The notes below the pieces were generated by a model, which saw only the letters and a list, made by a program, of their open reading frames with translations, did no database searches and had not been told where the DNA came from. From NCBI GenBank assembly GCA_022572185.1, contig JACZWL010000003.1, positions 1-64,000 on the forward strand: a stretch of 64,000 nucleotides of DNA, read 5' to 3'. Position numbers and translations under genes: made by a program. Shown here in pieces: positions 53,262 to 61,477 of this stretch. The DNA is from Pseudomonadota bacterium (GTDB lineage: Bacteria; Pseudomonadota; Gammaproteobacteria; Steroidobacterales; Woeseiaceae). Positions within the stretch are counted from its first letter, which is position 1. Every line of letters begins with the position of its first letter.

Positions 53262-54113
53262 CTACGGAAACGTTAACTGAAACTCTATGCGCCGGTTAAT
53301 CCGCCTTCCGGCAGCATCGTCGTTGCTCGCGATGGGTCCGGCCGAGCCCGCTCCATTAGCCGTCAGCCGCCGTGGCTCGATACCGCGCTCAATCAGGTAA
53401 GTAACGACAGATTTTGCCCGGGCCTTGCTCAGCTCATGGTTGGTGGACTCATTGCCTGTGCTGTCTGTATGGCCTGTTACGGTGATGGACACCAACGGGC
53501 AATCCGTGGCAATTTCTACGATTTCATCAAGCAGGCTCAACGCGTTGGTCCTGAGCCTGGCACTCGATTCCCTGAACTCCACGTTGCGATTATGCAGGGC
53601 CCTGGTAAACAGGTTTTCGCAAAGGCGACTGAACCGTGCCGATTTTTCCACGGGTACAACATTCAATTTCAGCCGCATGCCATACAACAAGGATTTGTTG
53701 ATTCTATCGACAGACGACGACCATGCGACGGTATCCGTGACGATGCCACGAATCCCGATATGCTGTGCGTCGATGAACGCCCTTGATGAATGTGTGTCCG
53801 CCATAGCGTGCAGTGTCGTGTCGGTTACAAGCGACCAACCGGGCGGCATCGGCGAGTGCCGTTGGACGTCGATCTCCAGTTCGACACCCGGGAAACGCCC
53901 GGCTGCAGTCTGACGCAACAGGGCCTCATGTGCTGTTGAGCTGACATACCCCTGGATGATCAATCGGGATTTGTTTCTCGTTATCGACAGGCCAAATGCC
54001 GGGTCAGGAGACGCATCGACCGACTCTTTTGTCGTTTCGTTTGAAGCAATGCTGCTCGTGAATGCAAGCAACAGAGCAGCGACGGCGAGAGCCGGATTGA
54101 CCGATTGCTGCAT
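53262..54113 (-). CDS. OmpA-family protein with BON-like N-terminal region
   Basis: A 283-residue exported protein. Signal peptide about 1-23. Residues 45-165 contain two segments that look like BON/ArfA-type domains (RLIIQGYVSSTAHEALLRQTAAGRFPG; RIKSLLYGMRLKLNV-like). The C-terminal domain (about 175-283) is OmpA-like with ITVTGHTDSTGNESTNHELSKARAKSVVTYLIERGI and the final R-R-I-E-F motif, which binds the peptidoglycan peptide. There is no beta-barrel, so it is likely a soluble or associated periplasmic anchor. It lies 6 bp after the coiled-coil gene and is probably co-transcribed. Confidence 0.82.
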   Translation of the reverse strand: MQQSVNPALAVAALLLAFTSSIASNETTKESVDASPDPAFGLSITRNKSRLIIQGYVSSTAHEALLRQTAAGRFPGVELEIDVQRHSPMPPGWSLVTDTTLHAMADTHSSRAFIDAQHIGIRGIVTDTVAWSSSVDRINKSLLYGMRLKLNVVPVEKSARFSRLCENLFTRALHNRNVEFRESSARLRTNALSLLDEIVEIATDCPLVSITVTGHTDSTGNESTNHELSKARAKSVVTYLIERGIEPRRLTANGAGSAGPIASNDDAAGRRINRRIEFQLTFP

Positions 54114-54119
54114 CCCGTA

Positions 54120-55271
54120 TCAGGCGAGATCGTTATTTTTCTGGAGTTGCAGATTGCGAGCCTGTCCGACCCAGTCCTCGCGGTATATCCGGCTACGGAA
54201 ACCCTTCAGCTGTTGCGCTACGCGGTCGATATCGAGTTCGCTCATTTCAGCAATCTGGTTGAATCGATATATGCCGAGACCGTTCAGGGTCTTTTCGATC
54301 ACCGGGCCGACGCCCTTGATGAGTTTGAGGTCATCCGTGTCGTTCTCGGCGACCTCGCTGTCATTCACCACGGCAGCAGGTTCAGGTCCTTGCACGTCGG
54401 CATGCTGATCTTCGTCCGGCTGCTCTGGTCCGTCAAATATGCCGCTGAATGTATCGCTGAATGTGCCGATTTCGGCATCGGACATGCCGGTTGCGGCATC
54501 GGATGTCGCACGAGCGTCGGTGTCGGACGGCGTTTCGTCTACCCTCGAGAACGCTTCATTGAATGAATCATCCTGATCAACCAGCTCGCTGTCGAATTGA
54601 CTTGTCAGCGTGTCAAGTGGGTCATTCGACGCGGTCAGACCGTCGACAAGCGTCTTCGGATCGACGGGCTCGATCCTTGTATTGTCCGGTCCGGTGGCGC
54701 TCTCCAGTGCGGTAATGCGCTCCCGGGCTTGCTGAAGTTCTACCTCGAGCTGCTGCGCCTCCAGATCGCGGGTCCGGAAACGTTCAACCAGTGGCGGCAC
54801 ACGACTTTGCCAGGCGGTTAGCTCGCGACTAAGCCCGAATATTTTTTCGTCCTTCTCGCGAATTGCCGTTGCGGCAGCTCCGTCGCGTTCTTCGCGGATG
54901 GCGACTGACGCCTGCAACTTGTCTCGCTGGGCAATGGCAACTTCCAGGCTTCCGCGAAACTCTTTTAATTGCCGCTGCAGGGCATCGCTCCGCTCAAACG
55001 CTTCTTTTAACGAGTCCGATAATTCCTTGGCCCGCAGATTCGAGTCCTTTATGGATGCCTGGTACTGACTGATCTGTTCCATCAGGCTCTTGTTTTGCTC
55101 TGCGAGACGGTCGTGTTCGCCGCGTTGCGTCTCGAGTTGCTCCTGCCAACCAGCGTTTACGGCGATCTTCTCCTTGGCGCAGCGGACCGCACGAAAAATC
55201 CATCCGAGGGCCACGCCGATTATCAGCATGCCCGCCAGCATTCCAATTTCGATGGGAGCAATCTCAGGCAT
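54120..55271 (-). CDS. membrane-anchored coiled-coil protein with C-terminal H3TH domain
   Basis: A 383-residue protein. A membrane helix (about 7-25) is followed by a long coiled coil (about 35-180), an acidic disordered region (about 185-310) and a C-terminal helix-hairpin-helix domain, DDLKLIKGVGPVIEKTLNGLGIYRFNQIAEMSELDIDRV (blocks), of the kind annotated as a predicted 5' DNA nuclease with helix-3-turn-helix (COG3743). The acidic linker would hold the H3TH domain away from the membrane on the cytoplasmic side. Catalytic residues are not evident; DNA binding is the safer inference. Paired with the OmpA-like gene. Confidence 0.8.
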   Translation of the reverse strand: MPEIAPIEIGMLAGMLIIGVALGWIFRAVRCAKEKIAVNAGWQEQLETQRGEHDRLAEQNKSLMEQISQYQASIKDSNLRAKELSDSLKEAFERSDALQRQLKEFRGSLEVAIAQRDKLQASVAIREERDGAAATAIREKDEKIFGLSRELTAWQSRVPPLVERFRTRDLEAQQLEVELQQARERITALESATGPDNTRIEPVDPKTLVDGLTASNDPLDTLTSQFDSELVDQDDSFNEAFSRVDETPSDTDARATSDAATGMSDAEIGTFSDTFSGIFDGPEQPDEDQHADVQGPEPAAVVNDSEVAENDTDDLKLIKGVGPVIEKTLNGLGIYRFNQIAEMSELDIDRVAQQLKGFRSRIYREDWVGQARNLQLQKNNDLA

Positions 55272-55291
55272 TGTTCAATTCCGTTCCGTCT

Positions 55292-56509
55292 CTAGGATGC
55301 AAGTCGTAACCTGTCCATTTCGGCAAGGACCGCGTCGATCTGGTCCAGCGCCCAATCAATCTCGCTGCGACTAATTGTAAGCGGAGGTGCCAGGCGCACT
55401 ACTGTGTCGTGTGTCTCTTTACTCAATATTCCTCGTTGCATCAGTCTTTCGCAAACTTCCCGCGCAGTGCTGAGCGCAGGGTCGATTTCGACGCCAATGA
55501 ACAAGCCTAAGCCTCTGATTTCCTTGATCATAGGGCTGTCAAGCTTACGCAGTTTAGTGAGCATATAGTCACCCATGGATGCGCTGCAAGCGGACAGGTC
55601 GTCTTCTACAAGAATATTGAGTGCTTCGAGGCCAACCGCTGCAGCCAGCGGATTGCCGCCAAATGTGCTGCCATGGTCACCGGGCGTGAAAACCCGCATT
55701 ACCTCACGCCTGGCAAGAAACAGCGAAACCGGCAGGATGCCGCCGCCGAGTGCCTTGCCGAGAATAAGGCCATCCGGTTTTACGCCTTCATGTTCGCAGG
55801 CAAGCAGCTTTCCGGTTCTGCCAAGGCCGGTCTGTATTTCATCGGCAATTAGCAAAACATTGTGTTTCCTGCAAAGTTGTTCGCAGGCCTTCAGATAACC
55901 GGCGGGCGGCACGACAATGCCCGCCTCACCCTGTACTGGCTCAACCAGGAACGCCGCGGTGTTGGGCGTTATTTTTTCCTCGAGGGATTGCAGGTTGCCG
56001 TATTCAGCAAGAATGAAACCCGGCGGAAACGGCCCGAATCCGCGTCGGTATTGTTCTTCGTCGGACATGGCGATAATGGCAATCGTGCGGCCGTGGAAAT
56101 TCCCGGTGCAGGCGATGATCTCAGCCGCATCCGGTGCCACGCCCTTGACCTCGTAGGCCCATTTGCGGGCCGCTTTTAGCGCGGTTTCCACCCCTTCCGC
56201 CCCGGTGTTCATGGGCAAAGCCATGTCCATACCCGTCAATTCACAGGCGCGTTGCAGAAAAGGGCCGAGATTGTCGGTGTGATATGCCCGCGAAACAATA
56301 TTGAGTCGCGCAAGCTGTTCCTGAGCCACCTTGACCAGACGCGGGTTGGCATGCCCGTGACTGACCGCCGAGTAGGCGCTCATCATGTCGAGGTACTTGT
56401 TGCCTTCGTCGTCCCAGACAAAGACACCTTCACCACGGGTCAATACCACCGGCAGGGGAAGATAATTCTGCGCGCAATAGCGTTGTTCAAGTTCAATCGG
56501 GGAATTCAT
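55292..56509 (-). CDS. rocD: ornithine aminotransferase
   Basis: A 405-residue PLP-dependent class III aminotransferase that converts ornithine and 2-oxoglutarate to glutamate semialdehyde (P5C) and glutamate. Family blocks: YDAQNYLPLPVV-like start, SHGHANPRL, NTGAEGVETALKAARKW, GNFHGRT, ADEIQTGLGRTG, and the PLP lysine in L-I-L-G-K-A-L-G-G-G. The residues are those of RocD/OAT rather than ArgD. ATG 56509 was chosen over a TTG 9 bp upstream. Its product is the substrate of the P5C dehydrogenase at 48.8 kb and of ProC at 58.6 kb. Confidence 0.92.
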   Translation of the reverse strand: MNSPIELEQRYCAQNYLPLPVVLTRGEGVFVWDDEGNKYLDMMSAYSAVSHGHANPRLVKVAQEQLARLNIVSRAYHTDNLGPFLQRACELTGMDMALPMNTGAEGVETALKAARKWAYEVKGVAPDAAEIIACTGNFHGRTIAIIAMSDEEQYRRGFGPFPPGFILAEYGNLQSLEEKITPNTAAFLVEPVQGEAGIVVPPAGYLKACEQLCRKHNVLLIADEIQTGLGRTGKLLACEHEGVKPDGLILGKALGGGILPVSLFLARREVMRVFTPGDHGSTFGGNPLAAAVGLEALNILVEDDLSACSASMGDYMLTKLRKLDSPMIKEIRGLGLFIGVEIDPALSTAREVCERLMQRGILSKETHDTVVRLAPPLTISRSEIDWALDQIDAVLAEMDRLRLAS

Positions 56510-56833
56510 CAGGCTCAATACTCGGTACCGGGGATGTTTCCGGCAAAAGCGTCAATGGACTATATAAGGTCATAATTTTACAGCAATAAAGGCTGATCAG
56601 GCCAGCTTGGCGGAATTCGGCTGCTGCGAGATTCGGTCAGCCCGCAACTTGCCTCGCCTGTGATCTTGAAACAATCTCACCAGATGGCCGACGCAAAAGC
56701 CCAATCGACCAGCCCGTGAACGGGCTGCAAGTAGTGGGGCTCTCCTTGCCGCAGCGTTCGATCAAACCTGAAGCGGGGGAGACCATCGTCTGTTGCGCGC
56801 GTGCAGGGCAATCCCCGGCAACGGAGACGGGTA
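56510..56833. other. divergent gap between rocD and alpha/beta hydrolase
   Basis: A 324-bp gap with no gene. AT-rich near rocD (TATATAAGGTCATAATTTTACAG, probable promoter area). It holds a tight hairpin CAGCCCG-TGAA-CGGGCTG (56710-56727). I see no assignable riboswitch. Confidence 0.55.
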
Positions 56834-57469
56834 GTGCGCTGGTCGGCTGAAAAGACAAGCTTCGACGGTCCTGCCGGACAGCTCGAGGGTCTGCTCGAAT
56901 CAATGCGGGACTCGGCGCCAGTCGCGAGCGCAGTGATATGTCATCCACATCCGGTGCATGGCGGCACGATGCACAACAAGGTCGTTCACACGCTGGCTCG
57001 TGCATTCATCGGCCAGAGGTTCAGTGTCTTACGGTTCAATTTTCGCGGCACAGGCCAGAGCGAGGGTAAATATGACCAGGGCCGCGGTGAACTGCTGGAT
57101 GCGCTCGCGGCCATCCGATGCATGCGGGAACGTGCACCGCATTTACCGCTTTGGCTTGCAGGATTCTCGTTCGGCGCAGCGATAGCCATTCGCGCATCGC
57201 TTGAAACTGAACCCGAAGGACTGATCAGTGTTGCGCCGGCCGTTTCGCCTGTTGCAGATAATACGGACGCGCAACCCGCCTGCCCGTGGCTGATTATTCA
57301 CGGCGATCAGGATGAGGTGGTTGATATTGACGAAACAGTGGAATGGGTTAACAAGCTCGAACCGGGCCCCGAATTAACCGTCTTCCCGGACACGAAACAT
57401 TTCTTCCACGGCAAACTGCTGCTTCTGAGGCAAGCGGTAGAGACCTTCGTCCGGGAGAATCGTATTTAG
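56834..57469 (+). CDS. alpha/beta hydrolase (COG2945 type)
   Basis: A 211-residue alpha/beta hydrolase without signal peptide. Blocks H-P-H-P-V-H-G-G-T-M-H-N-K-V-V, LRFNFRGTGQSEG, the nucleophile elbow G-F-S-F-G-A, the acid in IHGDQDEVVD and the histidine of K-H-F-F-H-G-K give a complete catalytic triad. The start is taken as GTG 56834 with GGAG eight bases upstream; a GTG at 56801 is also in frame. Substrate unknown. Confidence 0.87.
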   Translation: MRWSAEKTSFDGPAGQLEGLLESMRDSAPVASAVICHPHPVHGGTMHNKVVHTLARAFIGQRFSVLRFNFRGTGQSEGKYDQGRGELLDALAAIRCMRERAPHLPLWLAGFSFGAAIAIRASLETEPEGLISVAPAVSPVADNTDAQPACPWLIIHGDQDEVVDIDETVEWVNKLEPGPELTVFPDTKHFFHGKLLLLRQAVETFVRENRI

Positions 57470-57503
57470 CCCGCGTTGCGGGCACCTGCAACAGAAAGCC
57501 AGC

Positions 57504-57980
57504 TTAATTCGTATAAAATTTTCGCGTGAAGCGAACGTCCGATGCCTCTGTCGCCCCTTCCGGAGTAATGCTGATGTTGAATACCAGCGTCTCACGATTT
57601 GCTACGGCAGTTTCGCCGATATAGTAAACGGCTTCCTGCTCCTGAATTTTTCTCATCGTGACATTTTTGAGCTGACCCGCCAGGTTGACCGTCCTGACTG
57701 TGACTTCCGCCGGTACCACAGTAGTGGTGCCTTCTTTGAGAACAGACACAGTCAACATAACCCGATTCTTGCTGCGCACGATGCCGTATGCCCGGGCAAC
57801 GTCAGGCTCCAACTGGTCGGTCGATTGTGCGCTGAAATGGACGATGTGATCGCCGATATCAACATCCGAGGCTGAGGCGGGCTGTGCTTGGGGCACGGTC
57901 GCGTTTCCCCCCGGGCCTCCACAGCCGATTATCAGGAAAAGGATTGACAGAGCGACCAGTGCGTTCATGACCTTCAACAT
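57504..57980 (-). CDS. DUF4426 lipoprotein
   Basis: A 158-residue lipoprotein: lipobox I-I-G-C near residue 20, a short linker, then a DUF4426 beta domain (IVHFSAQSTDQLEPDVARAYGIVRSKNRVMLTVSVL; blocks DETLVFNISI-like and VRFTRKFYT at the end). The family often sits downstream of proC-yggT, as here, and its role is unknown. It follows yggT by 67 bp on the same strand. Confidence 0.87.
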   Translation of the reverse strand: MLKVMNALVALSILFLIIGCGGPGGNATVPQAQPASASDVDIGDHIVHFSAQSTDQLEPDVARAYGIVRSKNRVMLTVSVLKEGTTTVVPAEVTVRTVNLAGQLKNVTMRKIQEQEAVYYIGETAVANRETLVFNISITPEGATEASDVRFTRKFYTN

Positions 57981-58047
57981 ACATGTCTCCCCGGTTTTTC
58001 TGTGTCAAGCACTATAAACCATTGTTGCCGCCCATGCCGCGTCTGCC

Positions 58048-58596
58048 TCAGACGTGAATGGGTTTCAGCGTCTGCAGAAAGATGACCGCCGCCTGCAAAA
58101 GAATAATTGCGAAGATAGGCGAGATGTCGAGGCCTCCTATCGACGGAATGATGCGCCGAAAAGGACGCAGGATGGGCTCCGCCAGCGTGGTCAACAGGGC
58201 AGTGGCGTAATTGTGGGTATGGGGCGCAACCCAGCTCAGTATTATTTTGATAAGGATAACGAAGAAAAACAGGTTCAGACTCAGGACCGCCAATTCGATG
58301 AGGGTCGTTACCATAATTGGAATGGTGTCGACCATATACCCGCCAATTGTAAGTAATAAAAGTACAGTCAGAAACTGAATGACGTAGGCGATCAGAATCG
58401 TGGAGGTGTCCAGCCGGCCAATGGACGGCACAAAACGGCGCACAGGCACAACCAGCGGTGATGTGACGCGCAGGATTCCCTGGGCAAGCGGGTTGCGAAA
58501 GTCAGCACCGAGTATCGGCAGCCAGAATCGCAACAACAACACCAGCAAGTAAAGCTGGGTAAGCGTTTTGATAATAAAGTACAGGGCTTGTGACAT
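58048..58596 (-). CDS. yggT: YggT family membrane protein
   Basis: A 182-residue protein made of two YggT repeats, each with two membrane helices and a R-F-V-P-S-I / R-I-I-P-S-I-G-G-L-D motif. Homologues are linked to osmotic tolerance, cell division (YlmG) and, in plants, chloroplast division. The start ATG 58596 follows proC by 16 bp; the frame is open far upstream inside proC but that is a shadow. Part of the yggS-proC-yggT unit. Confidence 0.93.
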   Translation of the reverse strand: MSQALYFIIKTLTQLYLLVLLLRFWLPILGADFRNPLAQGILRVTSPLVVPVRRFVPSIGRLDTSTILIAYVIQFLTVLLLLTIGGYMVDTIPIMVTTLIELAVLSLNLFFFVILIKIILSWVAPHTHNYATALLTTLAEPILRPFRRIIPSIGGLDISPIFAIILLQAAVIFLQTLKPIHV

Positions 58597-58612
58597 TTCT
58601 TGCGCCGTCTTG

Positions 58613-59449
58613 TCAGGTCTGGCGGGAGTTGGCCTCGTCAGCCAGGGCGGTTGCCCGGTCGCGTGCGGCCTCGATTGCTTTGGCAAAGATACCACGAACA
58701 TCTGCGGCGTCGAGGCACTCGAAGGCGGCCGTTGTCGTGCCACCCGGGGATCGTACCCTTTCAATAAGCGACGACATCGATTCCGTCTCCGCTGACGCCA
58801 GCGCTGTCGCACCACGCGCAGTTTCGACTGCCAGGGACCTCGCGGTCTCAGGATCAATGCCGAGACTGATTGCAGATTCGATCATCACGTCGATTAATAA
58901 ATAGAAATAGGCAGGTCCTGTGCCGGACACGGCAGTAACGGCATCCATCAGCGATTCGCTCTTGAGCCAGACGAACTGGCCGACGGCCGACATGATTTTC
59001 TCAGCCAGGTTACGGCTGATATCGTCCGTCAGATCATTAGCAAATAACGCCGAGATGCCCTGGTCGATTAGTGCGGGCTGGTTAGGCATCACCCGGACGA
59101 TGCGCATGCCGCCACCAAGCCAGCTGTCGATATCGTCAATTCTCGGTCCGGCCGCGATGGAAATAATCAGCGGCTTGTGTTGCCGCACTGTGGAAGCCAG
59201 ATCACGGCAGACGGCCTGAAGAATCTGCGGCTTGACGGCGAACAGCAGGGTTTCGGCCTGGGCCGCAACCTGGGAATTGTCGTCACTGAGCAATGCTCCG
59301 TAAAGTTCCTGCCGGAGAAGCTCGCGCTGCTCAGGTCTTGGTTCGGCGATCAGGATATCCGTGGCATGCATGCCGCCCCGGAGCAGCCCGGTTGCTATCG
59401 CCCGGCCCATATTGCCGCCGCCGATAAGCCCCACCTTGTGATTGATCAT
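58613..59449 (-). CDS. proC: pyrroline-5-carboxylate reductase
   Basis: A 278-residue NAD(P)H-dependent enzyme, last step of proline synthesis. The Rossmann motif GLIGGGNMGRAIATGL, the AVKPQ and VRVMPNQPA blocks and the substrate-site signature AVSGTGPAYFYLLIDVMIES plus V-R-S-P-G-G-T-T are all visible. ATG 59449 has AAGGGG six bases upstream; a TTG 15 bp earlier overlaps that site and is rejected. The 3' arm of the structured element 59461-59570 ends right at the ribosome site, so translation might be affected by its folding. Confidence 0.95.
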   Translation of the reverse strand: MINHKVGLIGGGNMGRAIATGLLRGGMHATDILIAEPRPEQRELLRQELYGALLSDDNSQVAAQAETLLFAVKPQILQAVCRDLASTVRQHKPLIISIAAGPRIDDIDSWLGGGMRIVRVMPNQPALIDQGISALFANDLTDDISRNLAEKIMSAVGQFVWLKSESLMDAVTAVSGTGPAYFYLLIDVMIESAISLGIDPETARSLAVETARGATALASAETESMSSLIERVRSPGGTTTAAFECLDAADVRGIFAKAIEAARDRATALADEANSRQT

Positions 59450-59460
59450 CTCAAACCCCT

Positions 59461-59570
59461 TCAAGCCGAATATTTCACGTCTACGGAGTGCGGCCCCGGA
59501 GTGCGGCTTGCTGCGCTCTCGCAGATTCCCAGGCGATCTTACGCGGCAAGCAATGAAATATTCGGCTTAA
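59461..59570 (-). promoter_or_regulatory. nested inverted repeats in the proC leader
   Basis: Outer arms AAGCCGAATATTTCA (59463-59477) and TGAAATATTCGGCTT (59554-59568) are exact complements. Inside lies a second stem, GCTTGCTGCG / CGCGGCAAGC (10 bp with one possible G-U pair), and a direct repeat CGGAGTGCGG twice. On the minus strand the element fills most of the yggS-proC gap and ends directly before the AAGGGG ribosome site of proC. It may be a structured leader, a REP/MITE-like repeat, or both. Confidence 0.65.
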
Positions 59571-59621
59571 ACCCTCGCATCACGCAGGCTGGTGTTCCAA
59601 TAAGGCTGTATTGAAGGACCA

Positions 59622-60308
59622 CTAGCTCTCCCTGGCACCAAAGAGAGCCGTGCCGATGCGAACGATGGTGGCGCCCTCGTGAATCGCCGCCACATAGTCC
59701 GCCGTCATGCCCATCGAGAGCGTATCAGTATTGATCCCGGATTCTCGCAGTGATTCGGACAGCATCCGCATTTTCGCAAAAGGCTTGCGCTGCTCCGTAA
59801 AACCTTGCCGGATAGCAGGTATGCACATCAGGCCGCGGAGCCTCAAGCCCCTCAATTCAGAGATTGCCTGGGCCAGCTGTGGCACTTCAGCCGCCGGAAC
59901 GCCTGCTTTCGCCGCTTCCTCATCGATATTGACCTGGATACAGATATTGAGATCCTTGGCGTAGACAGGCCGCTGCCGGCTTAGTCGCTCGGCGATTTTC
60001 AGGCGATCTACCGTGTGGACCCAGTGGAATCGCTCGGCTACGGGCTTGGTTTTGTTGGCCTGGAGGTGACCGATAAAATGCCAGATCAGATCATCCCGGC
60101 CGGCCTCATCCATCTTCTGCAACCCTTCCTGGACGAAATTTTCACCAAAATCGCGCTGGCCGGCTGAGGCAGCCTCCAGAACACATTCCACGGGCTTTCC
60201 CTTAGTGACTGCGAGGAGCCGGATTTCGTCCCTGGAGCGTTCGGCATTCACGGCAGCTTGTGCCAGCAAATCTTGGATTTTTCGAAAGTTTTCCGTGACT
60301 CTAATCAC
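59622..60308 (-). CDS. yggS: PLP homeostasis protein YggS
   Basis: A 228-residue PLP-binding protein of the YggS/PROSC family, which keeps pyridoxal phosphate and amino-acid pools in balance. The PLP lysine is in L-A-V-T-K-G-K-P; also visible are G-E-N-F-V-Q-E-G, W-H-F-I-G-H-L-Q-A-N-K and the closing M-S-M-G-M-T-A-D-type phosphate loop. It starts at GTG 60308. It precedes proC in the same direction and is divergent from pilT, the standard gammaproteobacterial arrangement. Confidence 0.95.
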   Translation of the reverse strand: MIRVTENFRKIQDLLAQAAVNAERSRDEIRLLAVTKGKPVECVLEAASAGQRDFGENFVQEGLQKMDEAGRDDLIWHFIGHLQANKTKPVAERFHWVHTVDRLKIAERLSRQRPVYAKDLNICIQVNIDEEAAKAGVPAAEVPQLAQAISELRGLRLRGLMCIPAIRQGFTEQRKPFAKMRMLSESLRESGINTDTLSMGMTADYVAAIHEGATIVRIGTALFGARES

Positions 60309-60392
60309 GTTTTGCTCCGAATGCTTCGCTATACTAGGCAGCCAATGAGTGCTGAGTTATGGTAAGTCCAGCACCTGCAATGAGGGAGAAAC

Positions 60393-61433
60393 ATGGCCGT
60401 CGACGTTGCACAACTATTGTCGTTCACGGTAAAGAACAACGCATCCGACCTGCACCTGTCCGGTGGGGTTCCGCCCATGATTCGTGTCGATGGCGACATC
60501 AAGCGAGTCAACATGCCGGCGCTGACCCATAAAGACGTCAATAGCATGGTGTACGACATCATGAATGACAAGCAGCGCAAGGATTATGAGGAATTCCTGG
60601 AGACTGATTTCTCGTTCGAGATACCCAAACTGGCGCGGTTCCGCGTTAATGCCTTCAACCAGAATCGCGGTTCGGCCGCTGTTTTCAGGACGATTCCCTC
60701 GGAGATTCTGTCCCTGGACGACCTGGGCGCGCCGGCCATATTCAAAGACATATCGATGTACCCGCGGGGCATCGTGCTGGTGACCGGCCCGACTGGTTCC
60801 GGTAAATCGACGACCCTCGCGGCGATGGTCGATTACATTAACGACAACAAACCCGATCATATTCTGACGATTGAGGACCCGATCGAATTTGTACACGAGT
60901 GCAAGAAGTGTCTCATCAATCAGCGTGAGGTGCACCGGGACACGCTGGGATTCAACGAAGCCCTGCGCTCGGCGCTGCGTGAGGACCCCGACGTCATTCT
61001 GGTCGGCGAGCTTCGCGACCTCGAGACAATCCGCCTGGCGCTCACTGCGGCCGAGACCGGCCACCTTGTTTTTGGCACGCTGCATACCAGTTCCGCCGCC
61101 AAAACCGTCGACCGAATCGTCGACGTGTTCCCAGCGGCGGAGAAAGAGATGGTTCGTGCCATGCTGTCGGAGTCACTGCGGGCCGTTATCTCGCAAACCT
61201 TGCTGAAGAAGGTTGGCGGCGGGCGAATTGCCGCGCATGAAATCATGATTGGCACGCCCGCAATCAGGAACCTCATTCGTGAGGGCAAGATCGCGCAGAT
61301 GTACTCGGCCATTCAGACAGGACAGGGCCAGGGTATGAAAACGCTCGACCAGGACCTTGCCGAACTGATGTCCAAGGGACTGATCAACAAGGAAGAGGCG
61401 CGATACCGCGCCGCCAACAAGGAAAATTTCTAG
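60393..61433 (+). CDS. pilT: type IV pilus retraction ATPase PilT
   Basis: A 346-residue hexameric ATPase that powers pilus disassembly. N-terminal PAS-like domain starts with LLSFTVKNNASDLHLSGG. Walker A is GPTGSGKST (near residue 133), the Asp box is TIEDPIEF, Walker B LVGELRDLET and the His box TGHLVFGTLHTSSA. The PilT hallmark A-I-R-N-L-I-R-E is present near residue 290. First of three paralogues on the same strand, with 44 bp to the next. Confidence 0.96.
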   Translation: MAVDVAQLLSFTVKNNASDLHLSGGVPPMIRVDGDIKRVNMPALTHKDVNSMVYDIMNDKQRKDYEEFLETDFSFEIPKLARFRVNAFNQNRGSAAVFRTIPSEILSLDDLGAPAIFKDISMYPRGIVLVTGPTGSGKSTTLAAMVDYINDNKPDHILTIEDPIEFVHECKKCLINQREVHRDTLGFNEALRSALREDPDVILVGELRDLETIRLALTAAETGHLVFGTLHTSSAAKTVDRIVDVFPAAEKEMVRAMLSESLRAVISQTLLKKVGGGRIAAHEIMIGTPAIRNLIREGKIAQMYSAIQTGQGQGMKTLDQDLAELMSKGLINKEEARYRAANKENF

Positions 61434-61477
61434 AGGCGACGGCTGTCGGCCGTTGAGCACTGGAGGAGTTAGAGCAA

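Noticed and set aside
56660-56760. Possible cyclic-di-GMP-I riboswitch (GACGCAAAAGCC, a GC hairpin, then GTAGTGGGG)
   Set aside because: The short matches to the conserved core are imperfect (extra A, no GNRA loop/receptor pair that folds), and the element is not placed before a gene of cyclic-di-GMP physiology.
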